Part shown: positions 24,836-25,243 of the stretch, piece by piece | Layout: the number at the start of each line of letters is the position of its first letter | Position numbering within the stretch: the first letter of the stretch is position 1 | Assembly (NCBI GenBank): GCA_905198155.1 | Contig: CAJKBQ010000034.1 | Location: 1 to 25,243 of the forward strand | Source of the DNA: an uncultured Eubacteriales bacterium | GTDB lineage: Bacteria; Bacillota; Clostridia; Oscillospirales; Acutalibacteraceae | Direction: 5' to 3' | Length of the DNA stretch: 25,243 nucleotides | Program-made: the position numbers and the translations under genes | The notes under the pieces: model-generated | The model's input: the letters and a program-made list of their open reading frames with translations, nothing else | What the model was told of the DNA's origin: nothing | Database searches by the model: none

Positions 24836-25140
24836 GGCAACTCCCTCAGCCTTAGCGGTGTCTGCGGGCGGTCGACGCAGTCACCGCTACCGCGGGCAGC
24901 ACGCCGCCGACGCAGTCGCGGCCGCGAGGGAGCCGGGTACCACGAGACTCATGTAGTATGGGCATTTGCTGCGGCCGCAGGGAAGCCCCTCTCCGCTCGC
25001 GGTGCTCGTAAGTTTGGCCGTGGGGATAGTCGCGTTGTCGTGCTGCGCTGCGGTCTTTGGTCAACTCCTTCAGCCTCTCGGCAGCTCCCTCGCGAGGGAG
25101 CCATGTATGGATAGGATCCATGTAGTCGGGAAAAACTCTC
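24836..25140. repeat. Mosaic palindromic repeat cluster
   Basis: Begins with GGCAACTCCCTCAG (24836-24849). 24898-24934 matches the CAGCACGCCGCCGACGCAGTCGCGGCC insert of copy 1 (13334-13372) in direct orientation. About 24970-25023 is a shortened inverted copy of 13766-13861. 25061-25140 is a near-identical inverted copy of 13654-13733. No gene is supportable here; the short frames starting MDPIHTWLPREG are repeat sequence. Confidence 0.85.
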
Positions 25141-25243
25141 AGCCGAAAGATTTTTATTTTAGCGCGCTATCCCGACAGTACGACCCCAAGGCTCCCTCGC
25201 GGCGGCCGTGTCGGCCGCGTGCTGGCAGCGGTCGACGCAGTCA
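25141..25243. repeat. Further repeat fragments at the window edge
   Basis: Contains GGCTCCCTCGCGGCGGCCG and GCAGCGGTCGACGCAGTCA, the second recurring from GGCGGTCGACGCAGTCACCG at 24867-24886. The element continues beyond the window. The stretch 24773-24835 before the cluster holds no recognisable promoter for the isomerase gene. Confidence 0.6.

Overview
The window reads as a chromosomal segment of a GC-rich low-GC-lineage (Firmicutes) anaerobe, most likely a gut clostridium of the Oscillospirales/Ruminococcaceae type. The grounds are a T-box riboswitch, strong sigma-A promoters, AGGAGG ribosome binding sites, a Bacillus/Clostridium-type SRP RNA directly in front of dnaX-ybaB-recR, an smpB-ssrA pair, and dispersed palindromic repeats ending in GGCAACTCCCTCAG that I associate with that group. 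The assignment is inference; there is no 16S gene or other species marker here. Layout: (1) Positions 1-2608 (+) are the end of a surface-polysaccharide-type cluster, less GC-rich than what follows: a TPP-dependent acetolactate-synthase-like enzyme (truncated by the window edge), an NAD-dependent epimerase/dehydratase and a core-2/I-branching type glycosyltransferase. (2) 2658-5033 (+) is a large secreted, membrane-anchored beta-sandwich repeat protein. (3) 5075-7599 holds ackA (-) and tmcAL (+), divergently transcribed; one makes or uses acetyl phosphate/acetate and the other uses acetate to modify tRNA-Met. (4) 7702-13165 (+) is the most unusual part: a perfect sigma-A promoter and a T-box leader with a probable leucine (CUC) specifier, followed by an isopropylmalate-synthase-like protein that lacks the recognisable catalytic and metal-binding residues but keeps the LeuA regulatory domain, then a xylose-isomerase-like TIM barrel fused to an acyl-CoA synthetase, an overlapping amidohydrolase and a small membrane protein. 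The unit is bracketed by inverted copies of a 27-bp AT-rich repeat. (5) 13166-13943 is repeat-rich and gene-free. (6) 13944-17735 (+) is a housekeeping block: SRP RNA, dnaX, ybaB/ebfC, recR, smpB, ssrA (tmRNA). (7) 17812-20731 (+) holds an AT-richer methyltransferase just behind ssrA, a cytoplasmic GH29 alpha-L-fucosidase and an unknown protein. (8) 20809-24758 (-) holds a sugar phosphate isomerase-like protein, two tandemly duplicated Gfo/Idh/MocA oxidoreductases and, behind its own promoter and 5' hairpin, a gamma-glutamyl-GABA-hydrolase-like class I amidotransferase. (9) 24759-25243 is again mosaic repeat, partly an inverted copy of the repeats at 13.6-13.9 kb. How it fits together: regions 1-2 serve the cell surface; the fucosidase and the isomerase/oxidoreductase set look like glycan or polyol catabolism; region 6 is information processing and ribosome rescue; region 4 looks like a leucine-starvation-responsive metabolic operon whose reaction is unknown. 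It is the best candidate for an undescribed system.
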